The translations under genes and the position numbers were made by a program. A stretch of DNA of 64,000 bases. It comes from Poecilobothrus nobilitatus (Eukaryota > Arthropoda > Insecta > Diptera > Dolichopodidae). The stretch is taken from assembly GCA_947095535.1 (NCBI GenBank), contig OX352773.1:84850670-84914669 (forward strand). Reading direction: 5' to 3'. This document shows positions 35,426-47,099 of the stretch, one piece after another. Numbering within the stretch: position 1 is the first letter of the stretch; every line of letters begins with the position of its first letter. The notes under the pieces were generated by a model. That model saw nothing but the letters and a program-made list of their open reading frames with translations, had not been told where the DNA came from and searched no databases.

Positions 35426-35879
35426 TTAGACAAATTTTTCAAGGTGATAATTAGTTGGGAACCTATCTATATTCTATTTTTTTTTAAATGTTTAGTTTTT
35501 TTTTGTTTTTGTTTAATTCTCAAATTCTGTTAATATCACAATTATTTGATACATAATACAATAACTATTATATGAACATTATTATTTTATTTTTTTTAAT
35601 TCTTTTTGTATGTTGTATTTGAAATTATTTTTTCATAATGTTAGAAGGTTACCTGTTTACCTTTATTAATTTTTTTTTTATTTTGTTTTGTTTCTAGATA
35701 ATTTTTTTTTATAATACAACAGCAAAAACGAAACCCTGTTCTTAATGCATAATTAGTAACCTAAAAGTTTTTCAAATTAATTCTTTTGTAATGAATTCAC
35801 ACTTTTATAAGTATTTTTATTTGTTTATTTTAGCATATTTTTCGAAAACAGAAAAATTTGAAAAATTTGCTGATTAGTT
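35426..35879. other. AT-rich non-coding stretch
   Basis: Nothing is recognised. Confidence 0.5.
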
Positions 35880-36165
35880 CAATTGTGTCCGTCCTGTCTG
35901 TCTGTTTGCAAAACTTTTACATCATTGAAGATAGAACAATGAAATTTTGAACATGTGTAGGCCTCTTACAAAAATATTGTTATGGAAAAAGTTTTTTTAT
36001 AATAGCTTTACCGATTACAAAGCCCTATTTTCAAATATATTCTGCTTAACATTTTTTCAAAATATTTAGAAATACGTAAAACATTTTGAGGGAAAACATA
36101 TCTTTCAGAATTAGCATAAGTTTTTATTGTTTTTTTGGAACATGTTCGCCTTTAAAAACGTTTGG
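35880..36165 (-). repeat. Dispersed repeat family B, shortened reversed copy
   Basis: It begins with TGTCCGTCCTGTCTGTCTG, has AAGCCCTATTTTCAAATATA and AGAATTAGCATAAGTTTTT, and ends at TGTTCGCCTTTAAAAACGTT followed by TGGTTTTAATTAG, which fits the family boundary at 9149-9166. The middle of the family is deleted. Confidence 0.7.
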
Positions 36166-36227
36166 TTTTAATTAGTACATATTACCTTAAACATCTAAAG
36201 TTTATTAGGAATTTCTTAAAACTTTCG

Positions 36228-36352
36228 TCCATTGGGTGTAAATGTCGTAAGGGGCAATTATTCTTACGACGTGTGTGGGATTCGAAACAACACTTCCGCA
36301 GTGCTAACAGCGTATTTTACACGCTCTTACCCACTAGGCCACCGACAGTCGT
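36228..36352 (-). repeat. tRNA-derived SINE, copy 4
   Basis: On the plus strand, GTAAATGTCGTAAGGGGCAA, ACGACGTGTGTGGGATTCGA (box B, broken by an AAC insertion), AGCGTATTTTACACGCTCTT and ACCCACTAGGCCACCGA (box A) match the reversed SINE. The 3' tail is missing. Confidence 0.83.
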
Positions 36353-37790
36353 CTGGGAGTTGATAAAGTAATCTAAAAAATGTAATTTCAAAATCACACA
36401 AACAAAAGTTTTTTTAAAATATTTTAACGTATTACATCGCTTTCTTCTCAATTTGAAATATACCTTTTTATTTTGGTGTCCACAAAATTTTTGTCCAGAA
36501 AATGATCTTTTTTTTTTGGGTTGTTGATATAATTGGGGTTGCATTCAAAGAAATAATTTCAATTTTATACAATGTACTCAGTATCTATTAGCCAAATAAA
36601 GTCTTTCAAACTTAAATTCAAATAGGCTAGAAGAAGAAGAAACTAATGGAAAGAGAAAATACTTCATCCCAAAAAAATGTAATTGTTTTTATTGTAGAAT
36701 TTAGAGCAGGATATAAAATAAAAGTAGGAAGTATGTATCGGTTTAATGAATTTTTAAAACTGATAAGAATAAATACCCAGTTTCTGAAAAAGAAGCAGAA
36801 CAAGTCAGAAAAGTGTTTCATATAATATAATTTAATTTTATTGAATTCAAAATTTTCTATCAAATTTGTAGGCAGTTCAGTGTAAAATTGGAAGAAAATT
36901 TAAAAATTTATTAAATTTCAACTTGTTTTACAATTAAATTATGTTTAATTTATTGTGGTGATTTAAAAGTTTTAAAAATGAACCTTAAAAAAAAAAAAAA
37001 AAAATTAATCCTAAAAGGACTTAAATGAAAATATTTATGTAAATTAAATTTTGTTTTTATAATATTTATTATAAAATTTTTGATATATATACTTTTATAT
37101 GAATTTGGGGCATTTACAAAATAAAAGGACGTGATTGTTAAAAAAAAAATTTTTTTTGTTTATTTAGGTCGAATTTTAACATCCCTTGATTCCATTTACC
37201 TTATAATTAAACTAACAATAATTATCTAATTTAATTTTACAAATAAAAAAATTACATTTTATAGGAACTATTTATTATAAAAATAAAAGTTAAGAATTGA
37301 CCGAAATTGGTCTTTTGATAAATTAATATCGAATATAATATAGATTGAAGTGGCCAATGAAAGAAGAAACAAAAATAACAAGAAATTGTTCATTGGTTCG
37401 AATTAAATATAATTGATACTATGCCTGGTAGCTATTTAAACTTTGATAGAACAGTTTTAATATAAGTTTTAGATAACGAATTCATTACAAATTTCACTCA
37501 CAAAGAAAACCATGGATTAAAGTCAGTGCATGCGATCCACCTTGCAAAATAAATAAATATCCAATAATATAAAAAATGTAATTTGACAGGCACATAATTT
37601 TAAGAAAATAAATATTTGCTTATCATTTTCTCAACCTTCTTGTGGCATTTATAAATAATAAACCTAGATTTATGCAATATTTTTTTTTAAATCTAAATTT
37701 TTTTTTTTTTCTTACTTTTTATTTATTTTTTCTGTTTCTGTTTACATCCTTAAAAAGTTTACAAAGTAGGGTACTGGAAAGTAGTAGTAC
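36353..37790. other. AT-rich non-coding stretch
   Basis: No gene is recognised over 1.4 kb. Poly(A) runs occur at 36988-37005. Confidence 0.5.
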
Positions 37791-37836
37791 AATAGTACTT
37801 ACCTTTTTTTTAAGGTTTAGTAAGGTAAGTACTATT
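37791..37836. repeat. Perfect 15-bp inverted repeat
   Basis: AATAGTACTTACCTT (37791-37805) and AAGGTAAGTACTATT (37822-37836) can form a perfect hairpin stem with a 16-base loop. On the minus strand the stem could form within an RNA, but no terminator or gene context is present. Confidence 0.9.
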
Positions 37837-37924
37837 CTTTTAAGTTTTATTTTCAATTGTAAACTATAGAGATTAAAATAAAATGAAACATAAAAAAAAA
37901 CAAGGCAAAATGTACACAAACTGT

Positions 37925-39095
37925 TTTTAAAAGCGCACATTTTCAAAAGATAATAAAAACTGTTTAGACATGCACCAAAATTTGAAAATTTCATATAATA
38001 ACAAAAAATGTGAAAATAGGACTTTTTTTGCAATTTTGATGGGCTGTAAGTCCGGTACCCTATATAACTAAGAAAACTCGTTAACACACTTAAAAATATA
38101 TTACTGAAGCTTTAATTTTTATGTCTTGCCGCAGAAAAATTTGTACAGGTGTCTAAAAATAGTAAGTTTTCCATTTTTGAGCCCTAATAACTTTTAAAAA
38201 GGGGGTGGAACAAAACAAAATTCTGAGAAAACTTGTACTAATTCTAGAAGTTCTTTCTTGTGTTAAAATATCAAGTTCCTATCTAAAAGCCTGCCGCAGT
38301 TATGAAGAAAGAAATATCATCCAAAATTTGGTTTTCCCATAACGGTAAATCTAAATAGTAAATTACAAAATATGGCATAATTTCGAATTTGTTTTATAGA
38401 GGTAGGAAAATTTCCCGTCTTCTAGAGTTTCAGGAGCAATTTTAAGGAACGTTAACTTCGCAACTTCATACAATTAAAAAAACCGTTAACACACGTAAAA
38501 ATATCTTAATAATATATTTTTCTGTCTTGTCGAAGAAAAATGTGTACGGGTGCCTAAGTTACTGGTATTTAAAAATAGAAAATCTAATACCTCATAAACA
38601 AGGGGTGGCCCAAAAAAAATTTCTGAGAAAACTTATACTAATTCTAAAAGTTCTTTCTTCCCTCAAAATTTCAAGTTTCTATCTAATCGCGTACCGAAAT
38701 TACGAAGGTAGAAAATTTCGGCAAAATTTGGTTTTCACATAACGGTAAATTTAAATACTAAATTGAAAAAACTTCTACAATTTTAAAGTTGACTTACAAA
38801 GGTATAATAAATTCCTGTCGAATGGCTTTTTCAGATTGAAAAAATGTTAAACAAAACATGAGATATCAGCATTTAAAAATAGAGCTTTTACAAACTTTGT
38901 GGGGCTGTGGCTCGTAATGGAGAGGGCTATTTGAAAAAGTTGTTACATTTTTTTATGAGCCCTACACATGGCTAAATATTTTTTTCTCTATCTTTAACGG
39001 TGTAGAAATTTTATAAACAGTCGGACGGACGGAGAGACAGACAGAGTGAAACTAATAGGCACATTTTTTCAAATATTTTTTGGAAATGTGCTAAA
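37925..39095 (+). repeat. Dispersed repeat family B, long copy with internal duplication
   Basis: It starts TTTTTAAAAGCGCACATTTT and contains two successive units: GGGCTGTAAGTCCGGTACCC with AACACACTTAAAAATATATT, then GTTAACTTCGCAACTTCATA with AACACACGTAAAAATATCTT. TAACGGTAAAT occurs at 38341 and 38742. The end is GGGGCTGTGGCTCGTAATGG, AACGGTGTAGAAATTTTATA and GTGAAACTAATAGGCACATT. The period is about 400 bp. No coding potential is visible. Confidence 0.87.
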
Positions 39096-39404
39096 CAAGA
39101 AGTTTAATTCATAAAATTTGGAATTTTTTAATCATAACGGTCAATTTGCTTTAACCATATTAAAAGAAATTTGTTTAATTGTAAAGAACATCGTTTAGAA
39201 ATTGTTTCGTATCGAGAATAAAGAAAACATTTCGGCGAAAGACTTTCAGCTTGGTGCGAGTAAAAAATGACGGTTGAAAATATCACAAATCACCTGCATA
39301 AAATTACTTCAGATTGTTGCTTGGAAGGAGGGATAGGCAACTGTCTTTACACTTAGACCCTATAACCAATTGTACACCCCAACTCCATGATATGCTACTC
39401 CAGT
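39096..39404. other. Unassigned stretch of more balanced composition
   Basis: The segment 39205-39400 is less AT-rich than its neighbours (for example TTTCGGCGAAAGACTTTCAG). A 29-codon frame starts at an ATG near 39268. No family is recognised. It may be part of a LINE, since a LINE 3' UTR follows. Confidence 0.4.
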
Positions 39405-39590
39405 AGCTCTCTCTCAAGTTTCTTCTCAGTTCCTCCAGGTTGTGTTGAACTTTAACCAATCAAAACCACCCTTTATTCAACCAAATTTTAGGATGAATCT
39501 TTAATACAAAATGTACACTTTGTTTCTCGGGATAAGGATGTAGGAAGGATGTTTGGGGAACGAGTTTTGGAAATATACTTTATTTTTTTC
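39405..39590 (-). mobile_element. Jockey-like LINE 3' UTR fragment
   Basis: TTGAACTTTAACCAATCAAA and ACCACCC, then TTTAGGATGAATCTTTAATA and GATAAGGATGTAGGAAGGAT, match the reversed 3' UTR at 34320-34440 and 4640-4790. Confidence 0.82.
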
Positions 39591-40790
39591 TCAAATTTAA
39601 TAAAGTCAACACTTTGAATCTTCAATAATTAAGTTCTGTTAAAGTTAATTATTTCACAAATTTCTAAATAAAATTTCTGAAAAAAAAAACTAATTGCACA
39701 ATAATAAATTACCAGGCTTTAATCAATAATAAAATTTTATATTCTTTAATATCAAAACAAGAATAATATAAAATGATATTAACTTAAAAAATTATGTAAA
39801 ATCTTCTTTTTTTTTTCCAATTTTTGTTTTGTTCTTCTTTGATTTCTAATCTTACATTTAAGACAAATATTTTACAATTTCTAATTTCTCATTTAGGTGG
39901 ATATAAATCTAATCCTAAATTGTATAATTTATCTTATGTTAACAAAGTAAAACAGTAATCGTTTGTTTTATATTACCACATACACCATTTAATGTACCAA
40001 CATGTACAATGGGAAAAAGAAAAATTAATTGTAACAGTATTGGCATCTTTAACAAAAGTTTCTGATATTGTTTTTTATATCATTTTTTATTTTTTTTTAT
40101 AAAATTATTGAAGTAAGGATTAAGGATTATAAATAAAATAATATTTTAAGTTTTACTTTAAAAATAAATTCTGAACTTATATAAGTGACCTGTATTTAAA
40201 TTTTTACATGGTTTAGGGCATATGCTTTAAAAAAATTAAATATCGTAATAAAATTTTTATTTTTGACCATTACTGTACACTCACGCATATTTTTACAAAT
40301 AAATATATATATATATGTATACTCTGTGTATCAATTACCAAACAGATAATAATAATATATAAAGATATAAGAAATTGCAAACCACTGTTAATTTCATTCA
40401 TACTCAAAGTACTAAAATAAAAATAAACCATTATATTGTAAAATAATGTAATAACTCTCTTCTTAGGATTCTTCAAGAACATATTCTTCTTTAATATATG
40501 ATTTTAACAAAATAATTGCGTATTGCGTAATATACTACAGCGATATAGGTATCGTGTATAACAACAGAATTAAAGTAATCTGTTATGTGTCAGGATTTTT
40601 ACAGTATATGAATTACATTAATTTTATTGCGTATATTATTCCATTTTGTATGTTCCCAGTTACAGAGTTGAAAATAAAAACAAAAAGAAAAAAAATAACG
40701 TTTTATTTATATATTGTTTTATTGCAAAATTAAAATTCATTGAATTGTTCATTTAATTCTTAAGGATAACAAGAAGCACACTAAAAAAAC
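39591..40790. other. AT-rich non-coding stretch
   Basis: Nothing is recognised apart from an (AT)n tract near 40303-40318. Confidence 0.5.
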
Positions 40791-41506
40791 GGGGAGATGA
40801 CTTAACTTCAACGGACATAAATTCCAGTTGTCTTAAGTTCCATGGAAGTAAAAGCTATTTAAAATAGAGACAAAAATTCGATGGAACCTACGAATAATTT
40901 GCTATGAGACATAAGTTCCTTTGAAATTATGAACATTTTGTTTGAGTCATAAATTCCATAGAACGATAGTAAAGTCTAATTTAAATTTTACAAAATTTCT
41001 GAAAAAAACGGAATTATATATATATATATATGTGGGTGTATGAAACTGTGTATGTACCGTAAAAATATTCCGAATTCCAGAATATAAATATATACACATG
41101 CATATGCGAAATTCTAAATCAGCAGAGATTTTTGAGGTAGATTCCAAATCCGGGAATTGTCTTTTTCCAGAATATTTATATAACCATATTGCAAGATTCT
41201 GAACTGAAGCGATTTTAGAGTTGAATTCTGAAAAAGGGTATAACCCTGATTTCACAACCACCTCTAAAATTCTTCCAAATTATTGTTTTTTATATACATA
41301 TTAGAAAATTGGAACTAACTATATTGCTATTTTATTTGAGATATATGGGTATTTTATTTGAGACTTAGCTTCCAACACAAAGTTGTCAGAACTTCCATGG
41401 AACTTAAGTCCATTTAGAAATAATTGCATTAAATGGAATGAATTCAACGAAACTTAACTCCGTTTAAGAGGAAATTAGATGTCCGTGGAAGTTAAGTCAT
41501 CCCCCC
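40791..41506. mobile_element. MITE with 28-bp inverted repeats and 8-bp duplication
   Basis: The left end GGGGAGATGACTTAACTTCA with ACGGACAT and the reverse complement of the right end GGGGGGATGACTTAACTTCC with ACGGACAT differ at two of 28 positions. Both flanks read AAAAAAAC (40783-40790 and 41507-41514), consistent with an 8-bp target-site duplication although the sequence is low-complexity. CTTAAGTTCCATGGAA also repeats in both halves. A family C repeat lies inside (41060-41330). The length is 716 bp with no transposase. An 8-bp duplication suits hAT-type elements, but the ends do not look like typical hAT. Confidence 0.82.
41060..41330. repeat. Dispersed repeat family C, inside the MITE
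   Basis: TTTTCCAGAATATTTATATA, TTTTAGAGTTGAATTCTG, AAAAAGGGTATAACCCTGAT and CACAACCACCTCTAAAATTC match the family C blocks. Here two blocks face each other, so this copy is partly palindromic. Confidence 0.7.
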
Positions 41507-42077
41507 AAAAAAACTACAGCGAAAAAAGACCAAAACTAAAGAAGGAGAGATAAGTATAAAAGAAAAATGAGGGAATTTGTGATCTATTAATTTGTGTAAA
41601 GGAAATTAAGAATGACACCTCATATCTAAAGGAACAAAAAAACAGCAAATAATGAAGTATGTATTTATAAAAGACTAAAGAAAGGTGTGATATATTATTA
41701 TGTACGTGTGTAATAAATAAAAAGAAGAAATTATTTTAAAAAGTACAAAATAGGATTAAAAGTTTTCTTTTTCTCAAAAATGCTATTTTTTGTATGGAAA
41801 GAAAAGATTGTATTTAAATAAAACTTTAACTGAATTGTTTATTAGTTTTCTATTTAAAATATTGCTAGATTACGTATTATTCAATGTAACTTTTTAATTG
41901 TATTATGTAAAAATTAAAATTATTCTATATGGGATGCTACATAGCATATGGAAAACGTTTAAATAAATATATTGAACAAAATGACTTTAAATTAGATTGA
42001 TGTTGTAAATTCGAGACTGATGCTTGTTTTATTAAAACTGTGGGAAATAATAAAATTTATATACATACATATATATA
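41507..42077. other. AT-rich non-coding stretch
   Basis: Nothing is recognised. Confidence 0.5.
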
Positions 42078-42276
42078 CAGGGTGTCCGGAACAAAACAAA
42101 CATCACGAACAAAGATCATGAAAAACGAAGGTGATAGAGAAGTTCATAACAAACAAAAAAATATTCTTAATGGGATGGTCTATTTCTAACGGTTTCCGAG
42201 ATAACGAGATATTTTGTTTGTTTTAAACTTCTCTATCACCTCAGTTCGTCGATATCTTTGAGTTTCGGACACCCTG
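42078..42276. mobile_element. Palindromic Tc1/mariner-like MITE
   Basis: The element is flanked by TA on both sides and has ends CAGGGTGTCCGGAACA and the reverse TTTCGGACACCCTG. Symmetry continues inward: AGGTGATAGAGAAGTT near 42130 pairs with AACTTCTCTATCACCT at 42226-42241, and AACAAACAAAA pairs with TTTTGTTTGTTTT. Most of the 199 bases could fold into one long hairpin. No coding sequence is present. TA target and CAGGGTGT ends are typical of Tc1/mariner MITEs. Confidence 0.9.
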
Positions 42277-43062
42277 TATACATATTTTGATAATTAACCT
42301 CTACTGTATTAATCATTTTTTTTATCTATGGTATATTTAAGAGTATAAATTATTTGGTAGATCTGGTCAGTTTTAATTTAAAAAATTTATTAAATAATAC
42401 TTTTTTGGATTGTTTAATTTAATATGTAAGTAATAGAAAATTAAATGAAAAGTAAAATTACATCAAATCATATGATTAGACAATTACTAGATATTTTTAC
42501 AAACCATTGCAACTAAAGCGTTTTCAAAGTTTGAACTAAATTTTGAAATTAAATAGGTTATTTGAATAAAAATTTGAATTTAAGGCTTTAATAAAATATT
42601 TAAATAAATAATTTAATTTAAATTTATTTGTTAATTTTTTAAAATGTTGTTTTTGGCGTACTCGTTCCTCATTTAAAGAAAATTTCGCTTATAACATTGT
42701 TCCTACTCCAGTTTATTTCATTAAATATAAAGGATTATTTATTGTTATTGTCTTCAATTTTTTCCCCGCATTTGCTTCGGATTTTTTATTTTACCTTGTA
42801 GTTTTAGCACTTATAGTCATTGTTAAAAATTTTTATATTCATTTTAAGTCAAATATTTTTTTACAAAATGTCAATAGTATTACAGTAATTTTGACTCGAA
42901 TATTGATTTTTGATTTATTTATTTATATATTGTTTATAAATTTATATAACTTTGACTAAAGATTTATATAACATTATATTAGGTACTCTATATGATAAAA
43001 GGAATTTGTTTACTTTTTCAGTAATTTTGCTTCTAATTAAAAAAACAAAACTAAATTCATAT
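42277..43062. other. AT-rich non-coding stretch
   Basis: Nothing is recognised. Confidence 0.5.
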
Positions 43063-43121
43063 GCAGGATTTGAATCTAAAATCTATACGCAATGTGCTTA
43101 ACCATTCGGTCACAGCGGTCC
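43063..43121 (-). pseudogene. tRNA-like remnant (Ser/Leu type) or SINE head
   Basis: On the minus strand GGACCGCTGTGACCGAATGG, then TTAAGC, resembles the 5' half of a tRNA-Ser (box A TGACCGAATGGT). AGATTCAAATCCTGC resembles box B and the 3' arm. The 5' and 3' ends do not pair into an acceptor stem and the anticodon arm is degenerate. It is a pseudogene or a SINE head different from the main SINE in this window. Confidence 0.65.
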
Positions 43122-44345
43122 CGTACCTATTTGAACTATTTATTTATTTGTTCACTCAAAACTATACTCAAGGAGTAAATTTCTATGACGTTTAATTTGA
43201 TTCATTCCTATAGTTTTGTATGTACTATAAGAAAGGAATTAAAAATTAAAACAGATGATTCTATAACGAATGATAAAATTCCTTACATTACATCTGTACA
43301 ACAATCAATTTATATTTAAAGATTGCTTTGTACAATTTATTTTCAATGTTTCTTTATAATATGATAATGAATACAATCAAATTATATGAATTTTATATCG
43401 AAGGTTTTGTTACCAAGTTCAAGATAAATTAGTATTATAAGTAGTATTAGTATAAATTAGTATTATGATTTTATCTGATTAAGAGCAAATACTATGTAAA
43501 ACATGCATGCACATAATTCACATAAATAAAAATAATTCAAACTTCTAAATGGTACTTCCTATAATAAAGCAAATATTTATGAGTGCTTAAAGTATTTGTT
43601 TTGTTTTCTACTTAAATATGAAGTATTTCCTTTCTCTTCTATCTGATTATCAACTTCGACAAAAATAAATTATGTTCTAATCCTTCAATTATTCGACTGG
43701 CTATTTGCTGTAACAATAACTGCACAAAATATCCAGACATTTGCTCAAAACCCATATGTATCACCGAGGAGCAAGAAATATCTAAAATAATCTTTCATAA
43801 AAGTATTTATTTCGAAGTTTTTCCATATTCTGCTATGATGGACAAATATTGGTCAATTGATATTAACACTGGCAAACATTCCTACAGATTCAGAAGTAGC
43901 TTGTACATTCGTTAGAGAAGAATTCGATCGATTTATATACTTATGATCCATGATATTTTGTTTTTGCTGTAGGTAGTTAGGTACGTATATATACGTACAC
44001 AATAAATAGCACCCATACATGAAATATAAAATGCCATGGCATTTAAATTTTCAAATACTAAAATAATTAAAACATGTATGTATGTGTACATGACACAATT
44101 ATATTTTATGATCCACGCTTCGTTCGATTTCATTTTCGAGATATTTTATACATTTTCTTTATAATTGCAAACATAATTTCTCTAATAGTTTTAGAAACTC
44201 TTGTTTGATGTACACTTATAAATGCTTCATAATTGTCACTTAAAAAATGGTCAACTATCGTAACTATATTATGTACATGATAATATTTTCTGTGAACCTG
44301 TATTATCTCTTCCTGATGTTTCACGACGGGTTTTGCATCACTTTG
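43122..44345. other. Stretch without a recognised gene
   Basis: A 16-codon ATG frame near 43618 has a hydrophobic start (MKYFLSLLSDYQ). It is followed in the next frame, from about 43668 to 43914, by a Cys-containing run with the segments LCSNPSIIRLAICCNNNC and YPDICSKPIC. No family was recognised, so this is a weak candidate for a decayed secreted-protein gene. The rest is AT-rich. Confidence 0.35.
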
Positions 44346-44938
44346 GACGTTTTTCTTTTTCTCATCAGATCAATGCTCAGAGCAAACTTTTATCTGAACT
44401 CTGACCGCTCTGAGTTAAAAAAGAAACGTTCAGAGCACAAATTGTCAATTTTTATCCAAATTCGTCAGTATCTAACGTCAGTATTTTTTTTATTTCATTT
44501 CATTATTTTAAAACGTCAGTATTTCACGTCAGTATCTTCTAACGTCAGTATTTTTTTTATTTGATTTCATTATTTTAAATGTAATAACATAGTTTTAAAA
44601 GGAATTTATTTAAGAAATAAAATAAAACAAAGTTATTTTACGTAAAATTTCATTTAATAAAATTTAAAAAAAAAAAAATTTTAAAAAAATGTTTATCTGT
44701 GCACGAAATTTTATTTTGATGACATTTTTATTATTTTATTCTTAATTTGACGTTATATTTATTGAAAAATCTGTGAAATCTGAGAAATTCTTACGAGCTC
44801 ACAGATCGCGTTCTGATCATACTCCGAGTTAAAAAAGAAACGCAAAATGGGTAATCTGGATAAACTGAGCATAAAAAGAAACACAATTTTTTTGCTTGAC
44901 AGCTTTGACTCTGCTCTGTTGAGAAAAGGAAAAACGTC
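44346..44938. mobile_element. MITE with GACGTTTTTC ends
   Basis: The left end GACGTTTTTCTTTTTCTCAT with CAGA and the reversed right end GACGTTTTTCCTTTTCTCAA with CAGA match at 22 of 24 positions. GAGTTAAAAAAGAAACG occurs near 44408 and 44825. A tandem block beginning TAACGTCAGTATTTTTTTTA occurs at 44473 and 44539. The length is 593 bp. I saw no target-site duplication and no transposase, so the superfamily is unassigned. Confidence 0.8.
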
Positions 44939-45505
44939 TTTTTTATCATGCACAGATGTAAACACTATCATATAAACCAAAATTCATATATAAATTAAAA
45001 ACAAATTTTTTTCAAAGTTTTACTTCAAATTTAAAGTATTCGCTTTATCTCATTCATAAAAGAAACGAAGAAAGTGCTATATTGAGTAAAGGATATATGT
45101 ACTTCAAATTTAAATAAGACGTTGCTCATACTTCAAAACAAAACAATTTTTTGATTCAAAAAATCTGAAGTATTCGTTACTAGAATACAAAGAATAAAAG
45201 CATTTGGTTTCTTTTATTCATATTAGCAAATATCTTAAATGGCATTAAACACATTAATATTAAACGTATTTAAATATTCTAATAAAATTTTATAATGAAA
45301 AAATTAAAGATATAATATCGTTATTATACCCTAACTTTTATTAACTTTTCTAATTTAAAATCAATTTATTTCTTCTGATTATTTTTGATCTTCAATAGCC
45401 ACATAATATATATTTAATATACATATTTCATTCGAAAATATTTATAAGTCAATTTTAAAATTAAAACTAATCACTAAATATAAAAATTTTAAAAAAACAC
45501 ATATT
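44939..45505. other. AT-rich non-coding stretch
   Basis: Nothing is recognised. Confidence 0.5.
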
Positions 45506-45513
45506 AAAATGTG

Positions 45514-45695
45514 GTTGAGGCCTTGATGACCTAGTGCGTAAAAATGTATAAAATACGCTCTAAACAGCGAGGGAGTGTGGATTGGAATCACACACATGTT
45601 GTAAGAATAATACCCCCTTACAACATTTACAGCCGCACGAGTCTGAAAATGAAAGGCTGTGTAATTTGCTTGTGACATTTATGAGGCTAAAAAAA
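45514..45695 (+). repeat. tRNA-derived SINE, copy 5
   Basis: Box A-like TTGATGACCTAGTGCGTAAA, box B-like GATTGGAATCACACACATG, GTTGTAAGAATAATACCCCC, AAAGGCTGTGTAATTTGCTT and an A-tail. The flanks AAAATGTG (45506-45513 and 45696-45703) form an 8-bp target-site duplication, so this is a near-complete insertion. The promoter boxes are mutated, so it is probably silent. Confidence 0.88.
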
Positions 45696-45703
45696 AAAAA
45701 TGT

Positions 45704-46058
45704 GATTATAGATTTTTGTTTCTTTTTACATAATTTAATTTAACAAGGTAAAATTATTGTTCTGTGGTTTTAGACCACAAAAATTATTTAACAACTCAGT
45801 AAAGTGAATTTTAGATTAGACTGCATAATTGTAACCCTCAATAAAAAAAAAGAAAAATTTTAAAAAAAAAAAGCAATAATTGAATTTTTGATAATGGTTG
45901 TGGTTTAATTTCATAATTGAGTGCAATCTTTTAGAATGATTTTAAAATATCATCATACTAAAAATAATGTTTATACCTCAACTAAATGTTAAAATGAAAA
46001 CCACAATCATTTTGCTTTCAAATTACTCATTTTGTTATTTTGGTTTAACAAAGTTATT
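45704..46058. other. AT-rich non-coding stretch
   Basis: A small hairpin TGTGGTTTTAGACCACA lies near 45762. Nothing else is recognised. Confidence 0.5.
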
Positions 46059-46110
46059 CAGTGGCGTGAGGTCTATAGAAGTAGGGAAAGCATTGCTTCT
46101 CTAAGGATTT
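46059..46110 (+). mobile_element. Possible hAT left end
   Basis: CAGTGGCGTGAGGTCTATAG starts like the hAT ends at 50558 and 54189 (CAGTGGCG). No partner end or 8-bp duplication was found, so this may be an isolated fragment. Confidence 0.4.
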
Positions 46111-47099
46111 GTTAGATTGTTACAATAAATATTTTATAATAACAAATTTAAGCTATACTTATTACAAGTTATAAAAAATTAAAAAAACAAAATTAGTAAC
46201 AAAAATTCGAAAAATAAATTAAAAGAATGAAACATAAATCCAAATTTTTAAATGCTTCTTTTACTTGAACAATAATATATAATGGAAATAAATTTCATTG
46301 TTGATTCTTCTATTACAATATGCATGTATTGTACTTATAATCTATCTATATTACTTATAATCTATGTAACGAGCTATTTTTATTTAAAATAGAGATTTGA
46401 AATAAAAAAATATATACATACATATTATATTACATAGATAAACACTAATGCAACAAAAATCACTTCTCTTATTCTCTTATTCTGTATAAAAATTAAAATA
46501 AAATAAACGCACAAATATTCTATACTATAAAGTAAATTCAATGGAAATTATTCCAATCGATAATATAAACAAGTAAATGTAACAGTAAGTCGATTTTTTT
46601 ATACTCTACACCTAAAATTAACACACATGGAAATTAAATTAAAAATCTATAAGTTATTTTAGTTAGGTATTTAATATAAGCTAAAAATATAAATGCTTTT
46701 ACAACCTTTCTACAAAATTTCAGGTTTCTATCTTTATTAAATTCGAGGATATGCTTGTTATGTCTTGGGAAATGTGTGAACCACCACCCCAATTCATATC
46801 AAATTTTAGAGACATCATCAGAACAAAGTAAAACACTCTTATATCAAATTTCAAGTTCTGGTTCGGTTTTGGGAGTTGTGTGGGAGATACCCGAACAACC
46901 ATTCGAATTCATCTGAAATTTTAGACAAATAAGGGGCAACGGGCAAAAAATATTTGGATATTTATTTCCTATTTCTTAACATGAGAGTAATGCATGGAAT
47001 GTACCTCGAAAGTTGCAAAAGACATAAAGTGGAAGGTATTTGTAAATAATGCCATAATATTATTAATAATAATAATAGCTGCTATCGTGCTACTTTGGT
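46111..47099. other. AT-rich stretch with a two-unit tandem repeat
   Basis: About 46795-46815 (CAATTCATATCAAATTTTAG) and 46902-46923 (GAATTCATCTGAAATTTTAG) lie in similar surroundings (ACCACC.CA / ACAACCATT). This suggests a two-unit repeat of about 110 bp. No gene is recognised. Confidence 0.5.

Noticed and set aside
36162..36371. Frame crossing the SINE at 36228
   Set aside because: Most of it is the SINE in reverse.
37719..38087. Minus-strand frame of 122 codons
   Set aside because: It overlaps a hairpin and the start of family B, with no recognisable domain.
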